Source: Oscillospiraceae bacterium (GTDB taxonomy: Bacteria; Bacillota; Clostridia; Saccharofermentanales; Saccharofermentanaceae). Taken from it: a stretch of DNA of 13,710 nucleotides. Location of the stretch: assembly GCA_902795955.1 (NCBI GenBank), contig CADBNJ010000131.1:1-13710 (forward strand), in the 5' to 3' direction. Below, in pieces: positions 1-8,986 of the stretch. The position numbers and the translations under genes are program-made. Position 1 is the stretch's first letter. The number at the start of each line of letters is the position of its first letter. The notes under the pieces are model-generated. The model was not told the origin of the DNA and did no database searches. It saw only the letters and a program-made list of their open reading frames with translations.

Positions 1-1053
1 CAGAGAGAACTTATAATCGGTGACAGGCAGACGGGTAAGACGTCCATCGCCATCGATACGATAATCAATCAGGCTGACGAGGACGTGATCTGCGTATATG
101 TTGCGATCGGACAGAAGATGAGCAATATCGTATCCACTGTCAACCTCCTGCAGAAGCATGGTGCTATGGCCTATACGGTCGTGGTTGCCGCATCTGCATC
201 ACAGTCAGCTGCAATGCAGTATATCGCACCCTTCTCGGGATGCGCCATCGCCGAGAAATTCATGTATGACTACGGCAAGGACGTATTGATCGTATACGAT
301 GATCTGAGTAAGCATGCTCATGCATACAGGGCAATATCACTGCTTCTGAGAAGACCTCCGGGACGTGAGGCGTATCCGGGTGATGTTTTCTATCTTCATT
401 CGAGGCTTCTCGAGCGTGCGGCCAAGCTGTCTGACAAGATGGGAGGCGGTTCTATAACGGCACTTCCCATCGTTGAGACTCTTGGCGATGACATCTCGGC
501 CTATATTCCGACCAATGTCATATCTATCACTGACGGTCAGATCTATCTTGCTCCGGAATTGTTCTTCTCCGGCCAGAGACCTGCCATCAATGTAGGTCTG
601 TCAGTATCCCGTGTCGGCGGTGCTGCCCAGACGAAGGCAACCAAGAAGGTCGGCGGACCATTGAGGATTTCTCTTGCACAGGCGAGGGAGATGGCTTCTT
701 TCGCCCAGTTCGGCTCCGATCTCGATGAGAATACGCAGCTGCAGCTCAAGCGCGGCATCATATTGAATGAAGTGCTCAAGCAGAGCAGATTTGCTCCGTG
801 GTCGATGGCTGAACAGGTTGTTATCCTGTACATTGCCACGACAGACAAGCTTAACTTCCTGGCACCTGAGGATATTACGGAATTCTATCAGGCTTTCATT
901 GCCAACAGCGAGATAACCCATCCCGAGATATTTGATGACATAACCAATACCAAGGCATTTAACGACAGCAACAAGGCGCTGATCGATCAGGTCTTTGATG
1001 AGTTCAAGGATACATATATCGCCGAGCATATGGAGTATCTTGACGAGGAATAA
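1..1053 (+). CDS. atpA: ATP synthase F1 subunit alpha, 5'-truncated by the window edge
   Basis: The reading frame is open from base 1, so only the last 350 residues are visible; roughly 160 N-terminal residues lie outside the window. Alpha is the non-catalytic nucleotide-binding subunit of the F1 hexamer at the cytoplasmic membrane. The fragment opens at the P-loop (GDRQTGKT, visible residues 7-14). It continues with the family blocks [21 protein letters not shown] and [13 protein letters not shown], and with the arginine-finger segment SVSRVGG (Arg at visible residue 204) that reaches into the catalytic site on beta. The C-terminal helical domain follows (AQFGSDLD and onward). The stop at 1051-1053 lies three bases before the atpG start, so the two genes are co-transcribed and probably coupled. 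A GAGGAA ribosome site for atpG sits in the last codons. The identification is secure. Confidence 0.97.
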   Translation, partial: QRELIIGDRQTGKTSIAIDTIINQADEDVICVYVAIGQKMSNIVSTVNLLQKHGAMAYTVVVAASASQSAAMQYIAPFSGCAIAEKFMYDYGKDVLIVYDDLSKHAHAYRAISLLLRRPPGREAYPGDVFYLHSRLLERAAKLSDKMGGGSITALPIVETLGDDISAYIPTNVISITDGQIYLAPELFFSGQRPAINVGLSVSRVGGAAQTKATKKVGGPLRISLAQAREMASFAQFGSDLDENTQLQLKRGIILNEVLKQSRFAPWSMAEQVVILYIATTDKLNFLAPEDITEFYQAFIANSEITHPEIFDDITNTKAFNDSNKALIDQVFDEFKDTYIAEHMEYLDEE

Positions 1054-1056
1054 GTT

Positions 1057-1995
1057 ATGGATAATCTCAATGCCATAAAGAAAAGGATCAAGAGTGTCAA
1101 TGACATAAGCCAGATGACTTCTGCCATGCAGCTGGTAAGTTCCGCCAAGATGAGAAGGTCGGTTCAGCTGCGTCAGTCTATGTATCCGTTCTTCTCACTT
1201 TGCGTTGAGAGTATGCAGGACATCCGCAGGAATGCCGGAGCGACCAACAATCCGTTCTATGACCTGAAGCAGAAGAATGAAGGCGAGACATGGAAGATCG
1301 GTTATTTTGTTCTCAGCGGTGAGCAGGGGCTTGCCGGTGCGTACAACAATAATATGGTGAAGATCGCAGAGGAACATGTTCACACCAAGATCCTCGAGAA
1401 TACGAAGAAGAACATAAGCACAGAGTATAAGCTGTATGTTTTCGGGCGGCCTGCAAGAGAGAAGCTCCTTCGTAACGGTTACAACGTTGACCGTGATTTC
1501 TCGTTCCCGATCGCGGAACCCACATTCTATCAGGCGCGCAACCTGAGTTCGATAATCAAGAAGAGATTCCTCAATCACGAATTCGACCTTGTGTACCTTC
1601 TGTATACGGCCACGAAGCCGGGTAAGGGAATGGTTCCCGTTGTAGTCAGGCTTCTTCCGGTGGATATGAAGGCAGTTAACTCGGTGGTTAGTGAGGGTGT
1701 GGATGATATAGGCATTACGGTGGAACGTGAGTCGAATATGGAATACATGCCAAACGCAGGTGCCGTGTTCGATTATCTTATCGATACATACCTGAATGCC
1801 GTGCTGTACGGAGCGATGGTTGAGGCATATCAGAGCGAGCAGATGGCAAGGCTTACGGCGATGCAGAATGCAACAGACAATGCCGATGAGATGATGAAGA
1901 AGCTGACACTGATGAGCAACAGAGCCCGTCAGGCGAAGATCACCACGGAACTGACGGAGATCGTCAACGGTGCCGAACAGGTGGACAACATTTAA
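1057..1995 (+). CDS. atpG: ATP synthase F1 subunit gamma
   Basis: Gamma forms the rotating central stalk that couples proton flow through F0 to catalysis in the alpha/beta hexamer. The N-terminal helix carries the family signature (IKKRIKSV, then SAMQLVSSAKMRR). The C-terminal helix has the matching pattern (ATDNADEMM, then RQAKITTELTEIVNGA); together these make the antiparallel coiled coil. The Rossmann-like globular part begins near residue 87 (LSGEQGLAGAYNNN, where many homologues have SDRGLCGGYN). At 312 residues it is somewhat longer than the usual 285-295. The ATG at 1057 was chosen because GAGGAA precedes it at good spacing and the N-terminus matches the family. It follows atpA by three bases and precedes atpD by 23 bases in the standard operon order. 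Identification is secure. Confidence 0.96.
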   Translation: MDNLNAIKKRIKSVNDISQMTSAMQLVSSAKMRRSVQLRQSMYPFFSLCVESMQDIRRNAGATNNPFYDLKQKNEGETWKIGYFVLSGEQGLAGAYNNNMVKIAEEHVHTKILENTKKNISTEYKLYVFGRPAREKLLRNGYNVDRDFSFPIAEPTFYQARNLSSIIKKRFLNHEFDLVYLLYTATKPGKGMVPVVVRLLPVDMKAVNSVVSEGVDDIGITVERESNMEYMPNAGAVFDYLIDTYLNAVLYGAMVEAYQSEQMARLTAMQNATDNADEMMKKLTLMSNRARQAKITTELTEIVNGAEQVDNI

Positions 1996-2015
1996 TAACA
2001 GTAAAGGGAGTGTAG

Positions 2016-3446
<1,431 letters not shown>

Positions 3447-3455
3447 GGCTGACTG

Positions 3456-3947
3456 ATGGCTGAAGCTTCCGGTAACAAGATCAGGCTTATAGTGGTAACC
3501 CCTTACAAGACATTCTATGACGGAATGGTCAGTATCATCACCATCCCTTCCACTGACGGAGAGATCGGTATCATGAGCGGCCATGACCCTCTCGTTGTTG
3601 CTCTGAAGCCCGGCATATGCAGGATCAATATAGACGGTGAGATAAAGCGGTTTACAAGCTCAGAGGGTTATGCCGAGATCGGCCGCCACCAGGCTCTCAT
3701 CGTTTGCAATTCAGCAGAGTGGCCTGAGGAGATCAGCGTTGCGCGCATACTTAAGTCTTACAAAGATGCCTCCGGGAGAATGGAGGACGAGAAGCGCCAG
3801 AACAAGGAAGAAGGAGTACAGATAACTTCTGATGCCACCAATATGCTCGGCCGGGCAAAAGCCCGCATCCATCTCATTGAACTTGAGGGGTCGGAAGCTC
3901 AGAAGAGCAGACTTGAATCCCACGCAAATGACTTAACCGGAGACTGA
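3456..3947 (+). CDS. atpC: ATP synthase F1 subunit epsilon
   Basis: Epsilon binds the foot of gamma and can inhibit ATP hydrolysis through its C-terminal helices. The N-terminal beta-sandwich shows the family pattern: VVTPYKTFYDG near residues 13-23, then IPSTDGEIGIMSGHDPLV, then ALKPG. A helical C-terminal part follows, with RAKARIHLIE near residue 133. At 163 residues it is longer than the common 130-140. The extra length is a charged stretch around residues 104-125 (rich in E, K and R) between the sandwich and the last helices, so the inhibitory hairpin may differ from the standard form. The start has only a weak ribosome site (GTGAGG inside the atpD stop region), suggesting coupling to atpD. 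The stop at 3945-3947 is immediately adjacent to the stop of the convergent FHA gene. Confidence 0.93.
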   Translation: MAEASGNKIRLIVVTPYKTFYDGMVSIITIPSTDGEIGIMSGHDPLVVALKPGICRINIDGEIKRFTSSEGYAEIGRHQALIVCNSAEWPEEISVARILKSYKDASGRMEDEKRQNKEEGVQITSDATNMLGRAKARIHLIELEGSEAQKSRLESHANDLTGD

Positions 3948-5051
3948 TCAAAGCGATATGGTGATCGAGAAGTCGACATCTCCGAATGTTATCTTCTGAC
4001 CGCTTTTGACTTCATGCTTGACCTCCGGTGTGATCTTTCTGTCATCTATATAAGTATTACCGTCTGATGAACAATCGCTCAGATAGACCGTGTCATCCGT
4101 TAGAATTAACTGTGCGTGAATAGGAGAGACATGGGCACTGTTGATATACAGGTCAGACAGGAATCTATCTGAGCCGATCGTCGTCAGATCCTGATAGACG
4201 GCATATCTTATAACAGAACCGTCCACAGGCTTATACGATTCCAGGAAAGCACAGTTAAGTCCGTGCTTACCGGAATCCTCGAACAGGATAAGGCTTTTGT
4301 CGTTCTGATCATCAGCTTCGCCGGATGTGATCTTCTTACGGGCTCCCCGGAGTACTGACAGCAGGAATAACACTGCAGCAGCTGCAAGGATCAATGATAG
4401 TGGCAGATTCATAAAAGAGGTAATAAGCGATGCAGCCGACAGTATCAGAATTGAGAGCAGATCATAATTGAATTTAACGGGCAATTCTTTGCGTATCGGA
4501 GTATTCATGATAGAAGACGATGTGCTCATAAACATTTCTTCGTCGTTATTCTCTACCGAATATACCAGCCGGGTGATCTCGTCTTCCGATAACACATCCC
4601 GGAAGAAGCTTGATCTCAAAAGCATTTCCATGTTACGCGGGTCGACAGATGACAGTTTGTTTGGAGTTTCCGTCATCTTCGGGAGGCAGCATATACAGAT
4701 GTCGGATCCCTCAGGATCTGTAAAGACATACTTTGGATCCACACAGATAAGAGAGGGATTTATCAGCATGTCAATGAGATGATGTATGGATAAGAAAAGG
4801 TCACCTGCAGACTTCCTTCTTTTGTCTAACTGCTGCGCCGTATTCTTACCGTTATCAAAATCGCTGACGGGTATCATCCCCGAGAAGTCGAAGGCAAGCT
4901 CGTAAAGCTCCCAGGATCTGTTTATATAGACCGGTAATAAGTGCTCCGCTTTGCCGCTTCCAATTATCCGCATGGCATATTCAGATATGCTTGCCGGATC
5001 TGATACCTCCTCAACTGCAAAATGTCCGTAAGGACCTTTCCTTATCATCAT
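3948..5051 (-). CDS. Membrane FHA-domain protein of the Tad locus (DUF6382-like N-terminus)
   Basis: This 367-residue protein is the last gene of the Tad operon. Residues 1-180 are a soluble region of unknown fold that resembles the DUF6382 domain often placed before FHA domains in Clostridia; that assignment is from memory. Two hydrophobic segments lie near residues 197-236 and are followed by basic residues (RGARKK). The C-terminal FHA domain covers about 282-366: TTIGSDRF, VSPIHAQL with Ser309 and His312, then a GNTYIDD turn. FHA domains bind phosphothreonine peptides. Here the usual GR pair is Gly293-Ser294, so the phosphate-contacting arginine is not in its normal place. The start is a double ATG (5051, 5048) after a GAGG ribosome site. 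It lies 18 bases after the pilin gene. A signalling or assembly role in Tad pilus function is inferred from context only. Confidence 0.85.
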   Translation of the reverse strand: MMIRKGPYGHFAVEEVSDPASISEYAMRIIGSGKAEHLLPVYINRSWELYELAFDFSGMIPVSDFDNGKNTAQQLDKRRKSAGDLFLSIHHLIDMLINPSLICVDPKYVFTDPEGSDICICCLPKMTETPNKLSSVDPRNMEMLLRSSFFRDVLSEDEITRLVYSVENNDEEMFMSTSSSIMNTPIRKELPVKFNYDLLSILILSAASLITSFMNLPLSLILAAAAVLFLLSVLRGARKKITSGEADDQNDKSLILFEDSGKHGLNCAFLESYKPVDGSVIRYAVYQDLTTIGSDRFLSDLYINSAHVSPIHAQLILTDDTVYLSDCSSDGNTYIDDRKITPEVKHEVKSGQKITFGDVDFSITISL

Positions 5052-5069
5052 ACATCTATCCTCGATTCA

Positions 5070-5240
5070 TCAGAATGCCGATGTTATCTTCGCGTCATCA
5101 AAGCAGAAATCCATTATGTTGCCTGCAAATGCCATCAATCCTTCTCTGAATATGAGAGCCAGTGCAACAAGCACCGCAATTATGATAACGATCTCCACAG
5201 TTCCCATTCCTTTTTTGGATCCTTTTAACTTTTTTCTCAT
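5070..5240 (-). CDS. Flp1-like type IVb pilin (Tad pilus subunit)
   Basis: This is a 56-residue prepilin, the likely structural subunit or pseudopilin of the Tad system. It has a short basic leader (MRKKLKGSKKG) and then MGTVE, followed by a hydrophobic helix of about 20 residues (IVIIIAVLVALALIF) and a short polar tail. Cleavage after Gly11 would put Glu16 at position +5, as expected for class III prepilin signals, and leave a 45-residue mature protein. The Glu-Tyr pair of classical Flp pilins is Glu-Ile here, which fits the Flp1-like family better. The ATG at 5240 was chosen over an upstream in-frame ATG at 5312 because a very strong AAGGAGGAAGG site lies just before 5240. The longer start would also overlap the upstream gene and add a non-signal N-terminus. 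No prepilin peptidase gene is in the window. Confidence 0.88.
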   Translation of the reverse strand: MRKKLKGSKKGMGTVEIVIIIAVLVALALIFREGLMAFAGNIMDFCFDDAKITSAF

Positions 5241-5260
5241 CTTTCCTTCCTCCTTAGTTT

Positions 5261-6838
5261 TTATATGCCAAGCGAAATAATTGCAGGTGTCATTGCGACC
5301 AAAAGCACGCACACGAAGTCCAGAGTCATGGGGAGCAGAAGACCTAATGCCTCACGCTCCTGCTTCTTCCTGGCAGCATTGCGGCACAGGTTCCAGCAGG
5401 CGGATGCCTGAAGAGATAAAAGATTTAGTACTTCGCTGCTGCCCAGTCTTCCGTATCTTGCAACGAGAAGCAGCGCCGATTGGGCTTCCGGTATCTGAAT
5501 CCTCAGTGAGAATCTCTCCACCGCATCAGAGGCTGAGGAGCCTGACAGTATCATCGCTCTCAGGCTCTTGATCTCTCCTGCCAGGATACATTTGTCTTCG
5601 AATGCGGAGGAGCATATCTCTATCGCCTTCGGGAGCTGCATTCCGGCTTCAAGTAATGTTGACATCAGGCACATGAACAACGGTATGTCCTTCATCAGGT
5701 ATTCTCTCTTGAGTTCCGCGGTGTGATGTATATCCCTGTTGTTAAGTACGGGCATTATTACCGCAAAAAACAGAGCGAAGATAACAGGTTTGCCTGCAAG
5801 GCAGAGCACTGTTCCGGCAAGTAGAAGTGACAGTACGGTAGTAACTATCTGCTTCCTTATAAACCTGTCATACGCTGCTTTGGGATCATGTGACAGTTCG
5901 CTGAAGAGTTCATGCCGTGCTGCCGTAAATCCCTGTGGAAGTAACTTCAATGCCAGATCGGCATAACGGCATTTACGGCCGGTCCTGATATCCGTATCTT
6001 CTGCATTTGCCTTGACCTTCCTGTCTTCTGCAGAGTGCGAGATGAACCTGAAAAGGAGGGCAGCCGATATGACGCAAAGTGCGAATGCTGCTGTCAGAAG
6101 TATTGATCCGGTTCCTGTCTTTTTTGCTGCCGCCATGTAGTCGTGGCTCATATGATTGAGTGCAAATGTGATCGCGAAGGGCATGACTGACAGTATAACC
6201 GCTTCTGCATTCTTGCCGGCATTGAGTGCGGATATCTCCGATTCCACAGCATTCATCTCGGAGAGCATCTGACAGCTGCTCCGGAGTATTGCCAGACTGT
6301 TGTTGCCTATCTTGCCTGATATGGCAAGAGCATGGAATATAGGTATCGTCTCAGGGAAGTTGATCTCCCTTCCGAATGAGTGGAGGGCTTCCTCCAGAGA
6401 TACGTGCATGCGCAGGTTGTTCTCCAGGTTGATCAGCGGCTTTACCAGTACGCTCTTCCTGCCGAAAGTATGCTCGATCACCGGTCTGACCAGTTCGAGA
6501 GATCTCTCGATCGAATAACCCGAACTGACGCTCGTGCAGAGCACCTGAAGGAGCACCAGTAGCTGCGTCCTCAGATTCCTGTATCTGCCGGAATAAATCT
6601 TGAGAGCCGATTCTCTCCACGGAAAGAATCCCAGGACTGCCGAGCAGATAAGCCGCAGCTGAACCGAATCAATAAATACTGATGACAGCATGAACAGTGC
6701 AGCTGCAAAGAGCGGATAAGCCCACAGGCTTTTGAGCAGAAAAGACTGCCTCGGCGTAAGCTCCCGCGCCTCATGCCCGGGATCATCCGTTGTAAACAGC
6801 GACCGCTGCGAGTTCTTCTTTAGTGACCATGCATTCAA
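5261..6838 (-). CDS. TadB-TadC fusion, Tad/type II secretion F-family membrane platform
   Basis: This is one 525-residue polypeptide with two T2SSF units, which correspond to TadB and TadC, normally separate genes. The first half has hydrophobic segments near residues 39-73, a T2SSF domain around 93-225 (SGYSIERSLELV), and membrane segments near 211-230 and 244-267. A charged linker (about 268-325) leads into the second half. That half has membrane segments near 331-366, a T2SSF domain around 383-515 (LEAGMQLPKAIEI), and a final hydrophobic helix at 500-525. The proteins form the inner-membrane platform driven by TadA. The chosen start is TTG at 6838, because a near-perfect AAAGGAGGTG site (6845-6854) lies just upstream. 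The in-frame ATG at 6919 would give 552 residues, but it lies deeper inside tadA. The gene overlaps tadA by 56 bases. No frameshift or internal stop was seen. Confidence 0.88.
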   Translation of the reverse strand: MNAWSLKKNSQRSLFTTDDPGHEARELTPRQSFLLKSLWAYPLFAAALFMLSSVFIDSVQLRLICSAVLGFFPWRESALKIYSGRYRNLRTQLLVLLQVLCTSVSSGYSIERSLELVRPVIEHTFGRKSVLVKPLINLENNLRMHVSLEEALHSFGREINFPETIPIFHALAISGKIGNNSLAILRSSCQMLSEMNAVESEISALNAGKNAEAVILSVMPFAITFALNHMSHDYMAAAKKTGTGSILLTAAFALCVISAALLFRFISHSAEDRKVKANAEDTDIRTGRKCRYADLALKLLPQGFTAARHELFSELSHDPKAAYDRFIRKQIVTTVLSLLLAGTVLCLAGKPVIFALFFAVIMPVLNNRDIHHTAELKREYLMKDIPLFMCLMSTLLEAGMQLPKAIEICSSAFEDKCILAGEIKSLRAMILSGSSASDAVERFSLRIQIPEAQSALLLVARYGRLGSSEVLNLLSLQASACWNLCRNAARKKQEREALGLLLPMTLDFVCVLLVAMTPAIISLGI

Positions 6839-7982
6839 GATCCCCACCTCCTTTGTTGACGAATAACTTCCTGAGACAATACTCTGATCCTTTGGCAGGA
6901 AGGACCTGGGATATCTCATCTATAAACCTTCTTCCTGTCTTGTTGCGGGTAATGTGAATGATCAGATCCACCCCCATCGAGACCTGTGTAACTATCGCTT
7001 CGAAAGGCAGTCCGGATCCCGCCATTATCATGCCCGTCAGCCTCTCCAGCATCTCTATGCAGGAATTGCCGTGTCCTGTGCAGAACGATCCCTGATGCCC
7101 GGAGTTCATAGCTGTCAGCATATCGGCACTCTCGGCGCCTCTGACCTCGCCGACGATTATCCTGTCAGGCCTCATTCTGAGAGCTGTCCTTATCATCATG
7201 CCGATGTTGACTTCACCCGAACCGTCAGGTCCCGCGATCCTGGCTTCCATCCTTACAAGGTTTTTTATTCCCTGAAGATTAAGCTCCGCAGAATCTTCTA
7301 TCGTTACTACGCGTTCGTCAGGGGGGATAAACGAGGACAGCGTATTAAGGAAGGTAGTCTTGCCGCTTCCCGTACCTCCGCAAAGGAATATCGTTTTGCG
7401 GTTGACTACGCACTCTGACAGAAATCTGGCAGCTTCCTCACTTATGAATCCCTGTCTGATCAGTGTCACTATATCCTGCCTGATGCCGGTAAATTTACGT
7501 ATCGTAATGATCGGCCCGTCAGGCGCGACGGGAGGGAGTACGGCATTCGCTCTCGATCCGTCCGGGAGCCTTAGATCCGCAATGGGATTTGCTTCATTAA
7601 GAGCTCTGTTCTGATTAGCAAAAAAGCACGATATTATCGTTGTAAGTGAAGCACTGTCCTTGAACCTGACGTCCGATCTGTACAGCTTGCCTCCACGCTC
7701 AAAGAACACCTTTTCCGGGCCGTTGACCATTATCTCGGTAATGGTCGGATCCTCCATCAGCGGTTCTATAACATCGAGCCTTCTCAGACTGTTGAAGATC
7801 TTCATTGCCAGCTCGCGTTTTGTATCAAGATTCATGCCGATGGATGATGTCTGTTCGGTTATCGCATCGGATATCATCTGCTTGAGCTTCTGGTCGGAGG
7901 GATCCGGATCATTGTGAAGGGAATTGAGCACGTAGTACGTGAGCCTTTCCTTGATCTCTTCTATGTCATACTGCGTCTTCAT
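6783..7982 (-). CDS. tadA: Tad secretion ATPase TadA/CpaF
   Basis: This is the hexameric cytoplasmic ATPase that powers Tad pilus assembly (type II/IV secretion ATPase superfamily). Numbered from the chosen start it has 399 residues. An N-terminal helical region precedes the family block PLMEDPTITEIMVNGP (about 74-89). The P-loop is GGTGSGKTT (202-210), the Asp box is VVTIEDSAEL (about 225-234), Walker B is RIIVGEVRGAE (274-284, Glu279), and the His box is HQGSFCTGHGNS (296-307). All catalytic motifs look intact. The ATG at 7982 is preferred because AGGAG (7989-7993) sits six bases upstream. ATGs at 8045 and 8000 are also in frame but lack this site. It overlaps the upstream TadZ-like gene by 17 bases and the TadB-TadC gene by 56 bases, which suggests tight translational coupling. 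Confidence 0.94.
   Translation of the reverse strand: MKTQYDIEEIKERLTYYVLNSLHNDPDPSDQKLKQMISDAITEQTSSIGMNLDTKRELAMKIFNSLRRLDVIEPLMEDPTITEIMVNGPEKVFFERGGKLYRSDVRFKDSASLTTIISCFFANQNRALNEANPIADLRLPDGSRANAVLPPVAPDGPIITIRKFTGIRQDIVTLIRQGFISEEAARFLSECVVNRKTIFLCGGTGSGKTTFLNTLSSFIPPDERVVTIEDSAELNLQGIKNLVRMEARIAGPDGSGEVNIGMMIRTALRMRPDRIIVGEVRGAESADMLTAMNSGHQGSFCTGHGNSCIEMLERLTGMIMAGSGLPFEAIVTQVSMGVDLIIHITRNKTGRRFIDEISQVLPAKGSEYCLRKLFVNKGGGDLECMVTKEELAAVAVYNG
6845..6854 (-). promoter_or_regulatory. Strong ribosome binding site inside tadA for the TadB-TadC gene
   Basis: Read on the minus strand, the ten bases are AAAGGAGGTG, an almost perfect complement of the 16S rRNA 3' end. A TTG codon in the TadB-TadC frame begins six bases downstream at 6838. 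The site lies in codons for the Gly-Gly-Gly stretch near the end of tadA, so it serves both coding and initiation. It is the reason for choosing the TTG start. Confidence 0.8.
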
Positions 7983-8853
7983 AACCGTCTCCTGATTCAT
8001 TGACACTGTCTGAACCGTCGAGGTATCTGATCTCGATATCAACACCCGAAGCTGCCCGCGATACGGATGATATCAGCTCGCAGATGCCGTCGTAATACTG
8101 TGTCTTGACATCGGGTATCAGAAGTATGATCCTGTCGGCGCTGCCCGCGACTCTGGTCATTATCTCTGATCTGATGCTGTCGGCTACGATGAGTGCTCGC
8201 GTGTCGTGTTCTTTGCTTTGTGTGAGTTCTCTTATCTTCTCCGCCAGATGTCCGTAGACATCAGGCGGGAAGCTGTTCGGATCGGTATTGCTCGACAGGG
8301 GACCGGGAGTAAAAAAGCCTGTCTCGTCCAGCGCACAGTGATCGACGATCTCTTCGGCTTTGAATCTCTTGCGCCCGGACAGCGACATTAGTTCCACCAG
8401 CGAACCTGTCGGTTTTCCTGTGCACTTGATCCGCGGTGCGAGGTCAAATCTCAGCGCATAATCGCTGTTCCTTATACCTGCCAGCTCGCTTTCTATGAAT
8501 CTCTCCCTGTCAGCCACATAGACGAAGGAGAGGAGGAGAGTAACACCGGGATCATCCTTTCTTTGAACAGGTGTCGTGCGTGTCTGTATCTTCAGCCTCC
8601 CCAGCAGTTTCCTGCAGTCTATGATGCCGTCCTCGTAGATCGGGACTGCACACTCCATATCCTTGAATGTATCGCCGTATGATATGTTGTCGTACATGAC
8701 GTAGTACTCGTCGCAGAAGCTCTCGACGTCCTTTACCAGGAGTTCGTTTGTCCCGTCGGCAATATATGCCTCCGGAGCCAGCGTCTTAAGTCTGTCTGTC
8801 AGGAGTTGAAGTATGTACGGATCCTTCTCGTATATCAGTATTCCTGTTGCCAT
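7966..8853 (-). CDS. TadZ/CpaE-like protein with degenerate ATPase motifs
   Basis: This is the first gene of the Tad operon, 295 residues. Residues 4-35 look like the start of a receiver-type fold (GILIYEKDPYILQLLTDRL). From about residue 103 the pattern resembles the MinD/ParA-like domain of CpaE/TadZ: a hydrophobic strand (VTLLLSF) where the P-loop should begin, a late TPGPLSSNTDP segment, and strands LIVAD and RIILLIPDVK near 221-250. No GKGGxGKT-type P-loop is visible; the corresponding segment reads FVYVADRERF. TadZ proteins localise the Tad machine, often to a pole, and some are atypical ATPases. Assignment rests on weak fold-like patterns plus the position directly before tadA, so it is moderate. 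The start at 8853 has GGAGG eight bases upstream. Confidence 0.7.
   Translation of the reverse strand: MATGILIYEKDPYILQLLTDRLKTLAPEAYIADGTNELLVKDVESFCDEYYVMYDNISYGDTFKDMECAVPIYEDGIIDCRKLLGRLKIQTRTTPVQRKDDPGVTLLLSFVYVADRERFIESELAGIRNSDYALRFDLAPRIKCTGKPTGSLVELMSLSGRKRFKAEEIVDHCALDETGFFTPGPLSSNTDPNSFPPDVYGHLAEKIRELTQSKEHDTRALIVADSIRSEIMTRVAGSADRIILLIPDVKTQYYDGICELISSVSRAASGVDIEIRYLDGSDSVNESGDGYEDAV
7989..7993 (-). promoter_or_regulatory. Ribosome binding site deciding the tadA start
   Basis: AGGAG on the minus strand lies six bases before the ATG at 7982 and inside the last codons of the TadZ-like gene. The alternative ATGs at 8000 and 8045 have no comparable site, so this one sets the tadA start. 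Confidence 0.65.
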
Positions 8854-8956
8854 CGATCTTTCCTCCGTATAGTTTTTGTGGATTCATCTGCTTGTACGAG
8901 AGCATATCAGCAAAAGGGCTTAGAAAAGCTCCGAATTAATACGAAAATCTGACAAT

Positions 8957-8986
8957 TTGTAATCAATTGTAATCAAATTTAATTTG
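8957..8986. repeat. Tandem 10-bp repeat plus palindrome upstream of metK
   Basis: TTGTAATCAA occurs twice, back to back and identical (8957-8966 and 8967-8976). It is followed by the perfect inverted repeat CAAATT-T-AATTTG (8974-8986), which runs into the metK -35 hexamer at 8984. The 10-bp period is about one DNA turn. This could be an operator shared by the divergent Tad and metK transcripts, an UP-like AT-rich element, or chance in AT-rich DNA. No regulator is identified. Confidence 0.5.

Noticed and set aside
5241..5312. Upstream start extending the pilin to 80 residues
   Set aside because: The extension overlaps the TadB-TadC gene and precedes a very strong ribosome site at the shorter start; the prepilin leader fits only the shorter form.
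6954..7418. Open plus-strand frame of 154 codons
   Set aside because: Antisense to the TadA Walker and His boxes; rich in His and Arg and with no domain.
8854..8956. Promoter for the minus-strand Tad operon
   Set aside because: Several weak hexamer pairs can be drawn (for example TTGATT with TATTAA), but spacings of 15-19 bases and poor matches gave no convincing choice.
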